Below, in pieces: positions 1 to 8,827 of a stretch of 64,000 nucleotides of DNA. The position numbers and the translations under genes are program-made. The notes under the pieces are model-generated. The model had not been told where the DNA came from. It ran no database searches and was given only the letters and a program-made list of their open reading frames with translations. Position 1 is the stretch's first letter. Every line of letters begins with the position of its first letter. The stretch comes from SPDF01 sp963812085 (lineage in GTDB: Bacteria > Gemmatimonadota > Gemmatimonadetes > Gemmatimonadales > GWC2-71-9): assembly GCA_963812085.1 (NCBI GenBank), contig CAWETL010000006.1, positions 62,001 to 126,000 of the forward strand. Reading direction: 5' to 3'.

Positions 1-974
1 CGTTCACGGTCACCTCGGGCCCGGGCCTCGCGCTCAAGACCGAGTTTCTCGGCCTGGCCGTGATGACCGAGATCCCGCTGGTCCTGATCGACGTGCAGCG
101 CGGCGGCCCCAGCACGGGGCTCCCGACAAAGGTGGAGCAGTCCGACCTGCTGGCGGCGATGTTCGCGAGCCCGGGGGACGCGCCGCACGTGATCGTCGCG
201 CCGGCCACGATCGAGGAGTGCTTCCATATCATGGTGACGGCCCGCCGCATCGCCGAAGCGTTCCGCACCGTCGTGATGGTGCTCTCGGACGCCAACCTGG
301 CCACCGGCGTGACGCCCTTCCCGCGCCCGAAGCCGGACGTGCGCTGGCAGGCGGCGCCGCTCGACCTGGCCCCGGTGGCGGAGGGCCAGAAGGCCTATCA
401 ATGGAACCCCGAGACGGGGCTCTCGCGCCGGATTATCCCGGGCCAGCCGGGCGGGGCGTACACCGTCACCGGCCTCTCCCACGACGAAGGCAGCAAGGTG
501 GCCTACAGCTCCGGCATCCATCAGCGCAGTTCGGCGATGCGGAGCCGGAAGCTCGCGGTGCTGCAGAGCCTGCTGGTGCCGCCGACGCTCTACGGCGAGC
601 CGGAGGGCGACCTGCTGATCGTCGGCTGGGGAAGCACCAAGGGCGCCATCGAGGAGGCGGTGGACCGGGCGCGCCGGGAGGGCATCCGCGTCTCGTCGGT
701 GCACCTCCGCTTCCTCTCGCCGCTCGAGCCGGGGTTGAAGGAGATCTTCTCGCGGTTCAGGAAGGTCTGCGCGGTGGAAATCAACTACAGCGATGAACCC
801 GGCGATCCGTTCGTCACCGACGAAAACCGCCGCCGCGGCCAGCTCACCTGGCTGCTGCGCGCGTCGACGCTGGTGGACGTCGATTGCTGGACGCGCGTGC
901 CGGGCGAGCCGCTCCGCCCCGGCTCGATCCTGGACGCCATCCGCGAGCGGACGCCGCGGGGAGGTGCAGCATGA
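1..974 (+). CDS. korA: 2-oxoacid (2-oxoglutarate-type):ferredoxin oxidoreductase alpha subunit, 5'-truncated by the window
   Basis: The reading frame is open from base 3 and enters the window inside the alpha-subunit core (SGPGLALKTEFLGLA, then DVQRGGPSTGLPTK), the conserved pyrimidine-binding region of KorA/PorA-type subunits. With KorB it should oxidise a 2-oxoacid plus CoA to acyl-CoA, CO2 and reduced ferredoxin in the cytoplasm. About 323 residues are visible; the N-terminal part, often carrying a fused gamma domain in this family, lies outside. The ATG at 60 is internal. The stop overlaps the korB start (ATGA at 971). 2-Oxoglutarate is the likely substrate from overall resemblance to KorAB, but the sequence does not prove specificity. 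Confidence 0.93.
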   Translation, partial: FTVTSGPGLALKTEFLGLAVMTEIPLVLIDVQRGGPSTGLPTKVEQSDLLAAMFASPGDAPHVIVAPATIEECFHIMVTARRIAEAFRTVVMVLSDANLATGVTPFPRPKPDVRWQAAPLDLAPVAEGQKAYQWNPETGLSRRIIPGQPGGAYTVTGLSHDEGSKVAYSSGIHQRSSAMRSRKLAVLQSLLVPPTLYGEPEGDLLIVGWGSTKGAIEEAVDRARREGIRVSSVHLRFLSPLEPGLKEIFSRFRKVCAVEINYSDEPGDPFVTDENRRRGQLTWLLRASTLVDVDCWTRVPGEPLRPGSILDAIRERTPRGGAA

Positions 975-1927
975 CGGTCGCCTGCGGGCTCCTGCCGGTG
1001 CTCCAGCCGAACGAGCACGATGCCGAATACGAAATCAGCGATTACGAGGGTGCTCGCGCGCGCTGGTGCCCGGGCTGCGGGGACCACTCCATCCTCGCGT
1101 CGGTCCAGAAGCTGCTGGCCGCCGAACAGCTGACGCCGGAGCAGACGATGTTCGTTTCCGGCATCGGGTGCTCGAGTCGCTTCCCCCATTACCTCAAGAC
1201 CTACGGCTTTCACGGCATCCACGGCCGCGCGCTGCCCGTCGCCACCGGCATCAAGCTCACCCGCCCCGACCTGGCGGTGTTCGTGGTCATGGGCGATGGC
1301 GACTGCACCTCGATCGGCGCGGCGCACTGGGTCCACGCGCTGCGCTACAACGTGAACCTCACGGTGCTGCTGCTCGACAACGGGATCTACGCCCTGACCA
1401 AGAACCAGACCTCGCCGACCACCCCACAGGGATTCCCGAGTAACACCCAGCCGCACGGCGGCTGGCTGCCGTCGCTCAATCCGCTGTCGGTGGCGCTGGG
1501 GGTGACCAACGCCTCCTTCGTGGCGCAGACCGCCGAATGGGTGCCGGCCCATCTCTACGCCACCCTGCGGGCGGCGTACCACCACCGCGGGATGAGTTTC
1601 GTCCGGATCCTGCAGCGCTGCCCGGTCTATTCCTCGGCGGTCTACCAGGCCGCGGTGCAGGACCCGGCGCGGATCGCCCTGTTGACGCACGATGACGGCG
1701 TGGTGGTGCCGGACCTCGAGAAGATCTACAAGACGCAGGTGGCCCACGACCCGCACGATCTCGACGCGGCGCGCCGGATCGCAGAGGCCCCGGACCACAT
1801 CCACCTCGGGGTGCTCTTCCGCGACGCGTCCAAGCCGCGCTACGACGAGATCCGTCGCGTCGCGCCGCGGACCGCCGAGGAGCGCCTCACCCTGATCGAC
1901 GCGGAGCTGGATCGCTATGCCATCTGA
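971..1927 (+). CDS. korB: 2-oxoacid:ferredoxin oxidoreductase beta subunit (TPP-binding)
   Basis: 318 residues. It shows the KorB signature RWCPGCGDHSIL (Cys ligands of a 4Fe-4S cluster), SGIGCSSR, and the thiamine-diphosphate/Mg motif GDGDCTSIG followed by LLLDNGIYALTKNQ. It provides the TPP site and the internal Fe-S cluster that passes electrons to ferredoxin. The frame is open upstream to 884, but the ATG at 971 fits best: it overlaps the korA stop by four bases and family members begin here. Its own stop overlaps the next gene by 11 bases, so translation is probably coupled through the operon. Confidence 0.95.
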   Translation: MTVACGLLPVLQPNEHDAEYEISDYEGARARWCPGCGDHSILASVQKLLAAEQLTPEQTMFVSGIGCSSRFPHYLKTYGFHGIHGRALPVATGIKLTRPDLAVFVVMGDGDCTSIGAAHWVHALRYNVNLTVLLLDNGIYALTKNQTSPTTPQGFPSNTQPHGGWLPSLNPLSVALGVTNASFVAQTAEWVPAHLYATLRAAYHHRGMSFVRILQRCPVYSSAVYQAAVQDPARIALLTHDDGVVVPDLEKIYKTQVAHDPHDLDAARRIAEAPDHIHLGVLFRDASKPRYDEIRRVAPRTAEERLTLIDAELDRYAI

Positions 1928-2918
1928 CGCGCGCGTTTCCCGGACCGTGGCGGCGATGGCGCGGCCCATCGCCGACTTCCGCGCGATCATCGAGGGCGCC
2001 CTCGCGCAGGCCGAGGGCTTCCTCGTCGAGCAGTCCGCCACCAGGGGCGACCGGGCCGGCCGCGCCGCTGTGGAACTCGGCGGCTTTGCGGCCGGCCGGA
2101 TCAATCCGGCCGGATTTGCCGACCTCTTCCCGGCGGTGCCGCCGGTCGAGCCCGCGGCCATCGCCGCGATGCACCGCGCCATCGCCATGCTGCAGGCCCT
2201 GCGCGACCGTGGCGAGGGGGCCTTCCTCGTCGAGCTCCCCAAGGGCGGCCGGCTGGGCGCGGCCGTGGGCGACGCGCTGGCCGAGATCGGGCGCGGGTTC
2301 GGCGCGGTGATGCTGGCCGACGTCGTGCGCGGCGGGCGCTACCGGGCCGCGGAACACGACCGGCTGCTCGATCCGCAGGAGTTCCGCGCCTGGAGCAAGG
2401 CCGCCCGGCGCTACGCTCCGCCGCTGGTCGTGTCGCTCGACGGCGCCGACCTCCACGCCGGCGCCCTGAGCGATTACGCCGACGGCCGCGAAAAGATCGT
2501 GCTGGTGGTGCGCGGCCCGGCCGCCCCGGCGCCGCTGGCGCGCTGCATCACCCCCGGCACCCTGGTGCTGCAGACCGTCGACGGCAGCGGCCTCGATCGC
2601 GTGGCCACCTTCGACGGACCGGCCGTGGCCGCGGTGATGCCCGAGGGGTCCGCCGTCTTCTTCCACGACCCGTCCGCCGGCCGCGAGCCGTGGCAGCGGC
2701 TCACGGTGCGCACCCTGGGCGACCTGCCCCGGCACGCCGTCGGGGGGACGAGCACCTGGCAGATGGGCGAGGATCGCACGCTGCTCGGGGATCTCGGGAA
2801 GACCCCGTTCACCATCCCGGTGAGCGGCGGGCCGGCGGCCCGCGCGGTTGGCTCGGAGGACGCGGTGGACCGGATCGCGGCCTGGCTGCTCAGCCAGTCC
2901 GGACCGGCAGCGCGCTGA
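1917..2918 (+). CDS. Uncharacterised 333-residue protein in the kor-rnf operon
   Basis: I do not recognise a family. The protein is soluble-looking, rich in Ala, Gly and Arg, with no signal peptide, no membrane segment and only one Cys (RCITPG), so it is not an Fe-S subunit. The N-terminal third is helical (AAMARPIADFRAIIEGAL). The middle alternates hydrophobic strands (AFLVELPKGG, PLVVSLDGADLH, KIVLVVRGPA, AVFFHDPSAG) suggestive of an alpha/beta fold. It starts inside korB (11-base overlap) and ends 5 bases before rnfB, so it is co-translated with both. An accessory or regulatory subunit of the Kor-Rnf module is an inference from position only. Confidence 0.8.
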   Translation: MPSDARVSRTVAAMARPIADFRAIIEGALAQAEGFLVEQSATRGDRAGRAAVELGGFAAGRINPAGFADLFPAVPPVEPAAIAAMHRAIAMLQALRDRGEGAFLVELPKGGRLGAAVGDALAEIGRGFGAVMLADVVRGGRYRAAEHDRLLDPQEFRAWSKAARRYAPPLVVSLDGADLHAGALSDYADGREKIVLVVRGPAAPAPLARCITPGTLVLQTVDGSGLDRVATFDGPAVAAVMPEGSAVFFHDPSAGREPWQRLTVRTLGDLPRHAVGGTSTWQMGEDRTLLGDLGKTPFTIPVSGGPAARAVGSEDAVDRIAAWLLSQSGPAAR

Positions 2919-2923
2919 TCCCC

Positions 2924-3763
2924 ATGACCCTGCACGCGATCCTCATCCTGAGCGGCGTGGGGCTGGTCTTCGCGATCTTCATCGCGCTGGCCAACCGCCG
3001 GCTGTGGGTCTGGGAAGACCCGCGGATCGACGCGGTGGCCTCGATGCTCCCCAACGCCAACTGCGGCGCCTGCGGGCTGCCCGGGTGCCGGGCATTCGCG
3101 GAGCAGGCGGTGGAAGGGAAGGTCTCGCCGAGCCAGTGCACGGTGGGCAGCGACGACGCGCACAAGGCGATCGCCGGCTTCCTCGGTGTGGCCGCGGGGG
3201 CGGCGGTGCGGCGCGTGGCGCGGCTGCAGTGCGCCGGCGGTCAGGACGTGGCCCTGGCCCAGGCCGAGTATCGCGGGCTCCCCACCTGCGCCGCGGCGGC
3301 GGCCGTCGCGGGCGGCGGCAAGGGCTGCGCCTGGGGCTGCCTCGGGCTGGCCGACTGCGAGCGCGTCTGTTCCTTTGGCGCCATCGCAATGACCGAGACC
3401 GGGCTGCCCGTCGTGGACCCGGTCAAGTGCACCGCCTGCGGCGATTGCGTCGACGCCTGCCCCAAGGGGCTCTTCACGCTGCTCCCGGCCGACAGTCACC
3501 TCTTCGTGCAGTGCAAGAACCTCATCACCGGCGATGTGGTGCTGGAACAGTGCAAGGTGGCCTGCACGGCGTGCGGCAAGTGCGTGCAGGACGCCGCGCC
3601 CGGGCTGATCAGCGTCGCGAGCGGCGTGGCCGTGGTGAACTATGACCTTGTCGCACAGGCGGACAGCCACGCCGTGGCGCGGTGCCCGACCGGTGCGATC
3701 GTGTGGCTCGACGGGGCGCAGATCCCCCGCGTGCCGACCCTGGCAGGGAGCGCAGGAGCATGA
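2924..3763 (+). CDS. rnfB: Rnf electron transport complex subunit B (multi-cluster ferredoxin subunit)
   Basis: 279 residues. One N-terminal membrane helix (about 3-23) is followed by the RnfB cluster motif NANCGACGLPGC (C47, C50, C55, with C72) and further Fe-S motifs (GCAWGCLGLADCERVC, KCTACGDCVDACP, ACTACGKC). RnfB takes electrons from reduced ferredoxin and passes them into the Rnf complex. In the last motif the usual nearby fourth Cys is replaced (CVQDAAPG); a downstream ARCPTGAI Cys may serve instead. The gene is separated from rnfCDGEA by the giant PFOR gene, whose ATG overlaps this stop (ATGA at 3760). Co-expression with two 2-oxoacid oxidoreductases points to them as the electron source. 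Confidence 0.93.
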   Translation: MTLHAILILSGVGLVFAIFIALANRRLWVWEDPRIDAVASMLPNANCGACGLPGCRAFAEQAVEGKVSPSQCTVGSDDAHKAIAGFLGVAAGAAVRRVARLQCAGGQDVALAQAEYRGLPTCAAAAAVAGGGKGCAWGCLGLADCERVCSFGAIAMTETGLPVVDPVKCTACGDCVDACPKGLFTLLPADSHLFVQCKNLITGDVVLEQCKVACTACGKCVQDAAPGLISVASGVAVVNYDLVAQADSHAVARCPTGAIVWLDGAQIPRVPTLAGSAGA

Positions 3764-6700
3764 CCTCGATCTTCCGTCCCAAGCGCGGCGCCAAGGCGCC
3801 CGAGGCGCCGGCCTACCCCGGCACGCTCGAGGCCCTCGACGGCAGCGGCGCCGTGGTGGCGATGGAAACCGCCGCGGGCGAGGCGGCCGGCGCCTATCCC
3901 ATCACGCCATCGACCCAGATGGGCGAGGGGTGGGCGGCCGCGGTGGCCGAGGGCACCCGCAACGTCAACGGCCGCCGGCTCCTGTTCTTCGAGCCCGAGG
4001 GCGAGCACGCCGCCGCCGCGGTCACGGCGGGGATGTCGATGTCGGGGCTCCGCGCCACGAACTTTTCCAGCGGGCAGGGCATCGCATACATGCACGAGTC
4101 GCTGTACGCGGCGGTCGGCAAGCGGCTCACCTACGTGCTGAACGTCGCTGCCCGCGCCATGACCAAGCAGGCGCTCAACGTCCACGCCGGCCACGACGAT
4201 TATCACGCGGTGGACGACACCGGCTTCTTCCAGCTCTTTGCCAAGGACGTCCAGGAGGCCGCCGACCTCAACCTGATCGCGCACCGGATCGCCGAGCTCT
4301 CGCTCAACCCGGGGATCTGCGCCCAGGACGGGTTCCTCACCTCCCACGTCATCGAGTCGCTCCGGCTCCCCGAGCGCGAGCTCATCAAGGCGTACCTCGG
4401 CGACCCGGCCGACCGGATTCCCTCCCCCACCCCGGCGCAGCGGATGGTCTTCGGCGACACCCGGCGCCGGATCCCGGAGATGTTCGACCTCGACTACCCG
4501 GCGATGCTCGGCGTGGTGCAGAACCAGGACAGCTACGCCCAGGGCGTCGCGGCGCAGCGGCCGTTCTACTTCGACCACATCCAGGGCCTCAGCGACCAGG
4601 CGTTCGACGAGTTCGCCGCGCTCACCGGCCGCCGGTACGCCCGCGTGGGCGGCTACCGGCTCGACGACGCCGACTACGTCATCGTGGGCCAGGGCTCGGT
4701 GGTATCCAACGCCGAGGCGGTGGCCGACTACCTGCGGGAAAAGCGCGGCCTGGCCGTCGGGGTCCTCAACCTGACGATGTTCCGCCCCTTCCCCGCCGAC
4801 CTGGTGAGCCACGCCCTGGCCGGGAAGAAGGGCGTCGTGGTGCTCGAGCGGACTGACCAGCCGCTCGCGGTGGATCCACCGCTCCTGCGCGAGATCCGCT
4901 CGGCGATGTCGCAGGCGGTGGAGAACGGCCGCGTACCCGCCGGCGGCGCGGTGGCGTATGCCGGCGTCGCTGCGCTCCGCGCCGAGCGGGTGCCCGACTT
5001 CTACTCCGGCTGCTTCGGGCTCGGGAGCCGGGACCTGCAGCCCGGCGACGTCGTCGCCGCGGTGGACAACATGCTCCCCGCCGGCGCGCACAAGCGCCAG
5101 TTCTACCTCGGCATCGACTTCGTGCGCCCGGACACCCGCCTGCCCAAGCTGCAGATCTGGCAAGAGCGGATGCTCGACAGCTATCCCGAACTGGGCAGCC
5201 TGTCGTTGCCGTCGGCGGGCAACATCAACCTGCTCCCCCCAGGGTCCACCGCGGTGCGGATCCACTCGGTGGGCGGGTGGGGCGCCATCACGATGGGCAA
5301 GAACCTCGCGATGACGGCGTTCGAGCTCTTCGGCATGTTCATCAAGGCCAACCCGAAATACGGCTCCGAAAAGAAGGGCCAGCCCACCACCTTCTACGCC
5401 GTGCTCTCGCATGAGCCGGTGCGGCTCAACTGCGAGCTCAAGAACGTCGACGTGGTGCTCTCGCCGGACCCGAACGTCTTCCGGCACAGCGATCCGCTCG
5501 CCGGCCTGGCCGAGGGCGGCGTGTTCGTCGTCCAGAGCGACCTGGCGCCCGACGCCTTCTGGCTCACGCTCCCCGCCACGGCGCGCGCCGCCATTCGCGA
5601 GCGCCACATCCGCGTGTTCGTCCTCGACGCCTTCAAGATCGCGCGGGAAGAGGCCCACGACGTGGAGTTGCGCTACCGCATGCAGGGCGCCGCCTTCATG
5701 GGCGCGTTCTTCCGCACCTCCCCCCTCCTCAAGCGCGAGGAGACCACTGAGGAGCGGTTGTTCGAGGGCATCCGGGCGCAACTGAACAAGAAGTTCGGCC
5801 ACCGCGGGGCGGCGGTCGTGGACGACAACCTGCGGGTCATCCGGCGCGGCTTCGACGAAGCGGTGGCGGTCGTGCCCGGCGCCGGCGAGGCCGTCGCCGA
5901 GCCCGGCACCGTGCCGCACATTCCCCGCATGCTCGATGTGGCCGACGCCGAACCGGGCATCGGCAACCCGGGCCGGTTCTGGGAGCAGGTCTGCTCGCTC
6001 TGCAGCATGGGACAGGACGGCATCGCCGACCCGTTTGCGGCGATCAGCGCCATCCCGGCCGCGACCGGGGCCGTGCGGGACATGAGCGGCGTGCGAATGG
6101 AGATTCCCTCCTTCGTGGCGGAGAAGTGCACCGGTTGCGCGCAGTGCTGGACGCAGTGTCCCGACGCCGCCATCCCCGGGCTGATCAGCAGTCCCGAGGA
6201 CGTGCTCACCGCGGTCATCGGCGCCTCCACGAACGGCAACCGACTCGAGCGCCTGCGCCCGATCACGAAGCCGTGGGGCCGCGAGGCCCAACGGCTGCTG
6301 GCGCGCGAGCCGTCGCTGCCAGTGCCGGAGGCGTTCGCGAAGGCCTACGCCACCGTGGCCGGCAAGATGGGGTGGGACGCGGAACGGCGGGCGGCCACCG
6401 ACGAGGAAGCCGGCATCGTGCAGGCGCGGCTGGCGGAGTTCCCGCTCGCGAGGACCCGGCCGTTCTTCGACGCGGTGGAAGGGAAGCAAAAGGGCGCCGG
6501 CGGGCTCCTTTCCGTCACGGTCAACCCGGAGGCCTGCAAGGGCTGCAACCTGTGCGTCGATGTGTGCCCCGACGGCGCCCTCGTCACCATCAGGCAGGAC
6601 GATGCGTCGCTGGCCCTGTTGCGCCGCAACTGGGAGGTCTGGCAGCGGCTCCCCGACACCGACGACCGGTTCGTCAACGTCTCCGACGTGGACGAGGGCG

Positions 6701-8817
6701 TCGGCGTCCTCTCCTCGCTCCTGCTGAAAAAGGCCACCTACCGCTCGATGGTGGGCGGCGACGGCGCCTGCATGGGCTGCGGCGAGAAGACCGCCGTCCA
6801 CCTGATCGTCTCGGCGATCTTTGCCTCGATGCAGCCGCGGGTCCAGCGGCAGGTGGCGCACCTCGGCGAACTGATCGCCGCCCTCGACGCGGGCGCCCGG
6901 GAGTTGCTCGCCTCCGGCGCCGACCTGGAGGCGGCCGCCAAGGGGGGCGACGTGGCGGTGCCGGTCGACCCGGCCAAGCGCGATCGGCTGGCGCTCCTCA
7001 ACCGCACCATCGCCGAACTCCGCGATCTCAAGTGGCGGCACGAGGAAGGGCCCAGCGGCGCCGGGCGCGCGCCCCTCGGGATGGCCAACAGCACCGGGTG
7101 TTCCTCAGTGTGGGGCAGCACCTACCCCTACAACCCGTATCCGTTCCCCTGGGTCAACCACCTCTTCCAGGACTCACCGTCGATCGCCATCGGCCTGTTC
7201 GAGGCCCACATGCGCAAGATGGCCGACAACTTCTCGGCCATTCGCCGCGCCGAACTGCTCCAGGCCGGCACGTACGACGCGGCCGTGCACGAACCGGCGA
7301 TCTCGTCGCTCACCTGGGCCCAGTTCACCGACGAGGAGTTCGCCCTCTGCCCGCCGATCCTCGCGATGGGCGGCGACGGGGCCATGCTCGACATCGGATT
7401 CCAGAACCTCTCGCGGCTCCTGGCATCGGGCAAGCCGATCCGCGTGATCGTACTCGACACCCAGGTGTACTCGAACACCGGCGGCCAGGCCTGCACCTCC
7501 GGGTTCACCGGGCAGGTGGCCGACATGGCCGGCTTCGGCAAGGCGCAGCACGGCAAGACCGAGGTGCGGAAGGAGCTGGCGCTCCTCGCCATCGCGCACC
7601 GCGGCGTCTACGTCCACCAGACCTCGCAGGCCGCCGCCACGCACCTGATCGGCGGCGTCCTGCGCGGGCTCCACAAGCGGCGCCCGGTGCTGATCAACGT
7701 CTACACGCCGTGCCCGGTCGAGCACGGCCTGGCGGACGACTGGTCGCAGCACGCCGCGCGGCTCGCCCTCGAGAGCCGGGCGTTCCCCTTCCTCACCTTC
7801 GACCCCGACGCCGGCCCGACCTACGCCGACCAACTCTCGCTCGACGGCAACCCGTCGGTCGAGGACCCGTGGCCGACCTACACCCTCCACCACCTCGACG
7901 CGGTCGGCGCCGAGCAGGCCCTCGAGCTGCCGGTGACCATCGCGGACTGGGCCGCCACTGAGGCGCGCTTCAAGCAGCACTTCACCGAAGTGCCCGCCGC
8001 CAAGTGGAACGACGCGATGCTGCTCTTCCACGAGTACCTGGCGCTCCCGCTCGCCGATCGCGCGGTGCACAGCCCGTACATCCTCGCCCTCGCGAAGGAC
8101 CGGACGCTCCGCCGGCTGCAGGTATCGCAGGAGATCGTGCAGCTGGCCGAGGAGCGTCAGCAGTTCTGGTCGCAGCTCCGGCAGCTCGCCGGGCTGGAGA
8201 TCGCTCCCGCCGTGCGGGACCTCGTGGCCGCGTCGCTCGAATCGGAATTCGAGGCGCGCAGCGCCGCGCTCCGCGCGGAGTACGAAGCGAAGCTGACCGA
8301 CCTCCAGGCCACCTACCCGGCGCAGATGGCGCGGCGGCTCGCCTCGGCGCTGCTCGCCAGGGCCGGCGGCTCCGCCGCGGTGGCGGAGTTCCTTGCCGAG
8401 CTGCCCGCCGCCACCGTACCCGTCGGCAACGGCAAGCCCGCCGCGACGGCGGCGCCCGCATCGGCGCCTGCTCCGGCGGCACCGATGGCGGCCGCGGCGG
8501 CCGCACCGATTGCGGCCCCTGCGGCGAAGGCCCAGGCCGCACCGGCCCCAGCCGACGACGACGCGATGGTGATCGAGGCGTGGATCGATTCGGCGCGCTG
8601 CACCACCTGCAACGAGTGCACCAACCTCAACAAGAAAATGTTCGCGTACAACGCGGACAAGCAGGCCTATGTCAAGGACGCCGGCGCCGGGACCTTCCAG
8701 CAGCTGGTGACCGCGGCCGAGCACTGCCCCGTGTCGATCATTCACCCGGGCACTCCGCTCAACCCGAAGGAAAAGGATCTCGACAAGTGGATCGCGCGCG
8801 CGGCGAAGTTCAATTGA
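3760..8817 (+). CDS. Giant pyruvate/2-oxoacid:ferredoxin oxidoreductase with C-terminal tethered ferredoxin domain
   Basis: 1685 residues; ordinary single-chain PFOR/NifJ proteins are about 1170-1230. Order: domain I (about 20-250, GAYPITPSTQMGE), domain II (265-400), gamma domain (about 440-720, HSVGGWGAITMGKN), a two-cluster ferredoxin domain (C790/793/796/800 and C926/929/932/936), and a TPP domain (C1004xxC; GDG at 1205-1207; YSNTGGQ near N1239; to about 1380). All PFOR parts are therefore present. Extra are a helical, coiled-coil-like region (about 1440-1530), an Ala/Pro-rich flexible linker (about 1554-1602) and a single-cluster ferredoxin-like domain (C1614, C1617, C1620 and C1656 in HCP). 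The start at 3760 overlaps the rnfB stop; an ATG at 3682 is less likely. It should oxidise pyruvate (or another 2-oxoacid) with CoA. Confidence 0.95.
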   Translation: MTSIFRPKRGAKAPEAPAYPGTLEALDGSGAVVAMETAAGEAAGAYPITPSTQMGEGWAAAVAEGTRNVNGRRLLFFEPEGEHAAAAVTAGMSMSGLRATNFSSGQGIAYMHESLYAAVGKRLTYVLNVAARAMTKQALNVHAGHDDYHAVDDTGFFQLFAKDVQEAADLNLIAHRIAELSLNPGICAQDGFLTSHVIESLRLPERELIKAYLGDPADRIPSPTPAQRMVFGDTRRRIPEMFDLDYPAMLGVVQNQDSYAQGVAAQRPFYFDHIQGLSDQAFDEFAALTGRRYARVGGYRLDDADYVIVGQGSVVSNAEAVADYLREKRGLAVGVLNLTMFRPFPADLVSHALAGKKGVVVLERTDQPLAVDPPLLREIRSAMSQAVENGRVPAGGAVAYAGVAALRAERVPDFYSGCFGLGSRDLQPGDVVAAVDNMLPAGAHKRQFYLGIDFVRPDTRLPKLQIWQERMLDSYPELGSLSLPSAGNINLLPPGSTAVRIHSVGGWGAITMGKNLAMTAFELFGMFIKANPKYGSEKKGQPTTFYAVLSHEPVRLNCELKNVDVVLSPDPNVFRHSDPLAGLAEGGVFVVQSDLAPDAFWLTLPATARAAIRERHIRVFVLDAFKIAREEAHDVELRYRMQGAAFMGAFFRTSPLLKREETTEERLFEGIRAQLNKKFGHRGAAVVDDNLRVIRRGFDEAVAVVPGAGEAVAEPGTVPHIPRMLDVADAEPGIGNPGRFWEQVCSLCSMGQDGIADPFAAISAIPAATGAVRDMSGVRMEIPSFVAEKCTGCAQCWTQCPDAAIPGLISSPEDVLTAVIGASTNGNRLERLRPITKPWGREAQRLLAREPSLPVPEAFAKAYATVAGKMGWDAERRAATDEEAGIVQARLAEFPLARTRPFFDAVEGKQKGAGGLLSVTVNPEACKGCNLCVDVCPDGALVTIRQDDASLALLRRNWEVWQRLPDTDDRFVNVSDVDEGVGVLSSLLLKKATYRSMVGGDGACMGCGEKTAVHLIVSAIFASMQPRVQRQVAHLGELIAALDAGARELLASGADLEAAAKGGDVAVPVDPAKRDRLALLNRTIAELRDLKWRHEEGPSGAGRAPLGMANSTGCSSVWGSTYPYNPYPFPWVNHLFQDSPSIAIGLFEAHMRKMADNFSAIRRAELLQAGTYDAAVHEPAISSLTWAQFTDEEFALCPPILAMGGDGAMLDIGFQNLSRLLASGKPIRVIVLDTQVYSNTGGQACTSGFTGQVADMAGFGKAQHGKTEVRKELALLAIAHRGVYVHQTSQAAATHLIGGVLRGLHKRRPVLINVYTPCPVEHGLADDWSQHAARLALESRAFPFLTFDPDAGPTYADQLSLDGNPSVEDPWPTYTLHHLDAVGAEQALELPVTIADWAATEARFKQHFTEVPAAKWNDAMLLFHEYLALPLADRAVHSPYILALAKDRTLRRLQVSQEIVQLAEERQQFWSQLRQLAGLEIAPAVRDLVAASLESEFEARSAALRAEYEAKLTDLQATYPAQMARRLASALLARAGGSAAVAEFLAELPAATVPVGNGKPAATAAPASAPAPAAPMAAAAAAPIAAPAAKAQAAPAPADDDAMVIEAWIDSARCTTCNECTNLNKKMFAYNADKQAYVKDAGAGTFQQLVTAAEHCPVSIIHPGTPLNPKEKDLDKWIARAAKFN

Positions 8818-8827
8818 GCGTCCGCTG

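Noticed and set aside
785..2242. Minus-strand open frame antisense to korA/korB
   Set aside because: No family resemblance; the sense strand encodes clear KorA/KorB motifs.
3640..7041. 1133-codon open frame on the minus strand across rnfB and the PFOR gene
   Set aside because: Its product is a low-complexity His/Arg/Glu/Gly string with no recognisable domain, and it lies antisense to clearly conserved proteins. Long antisense frames are expected at this GC3.
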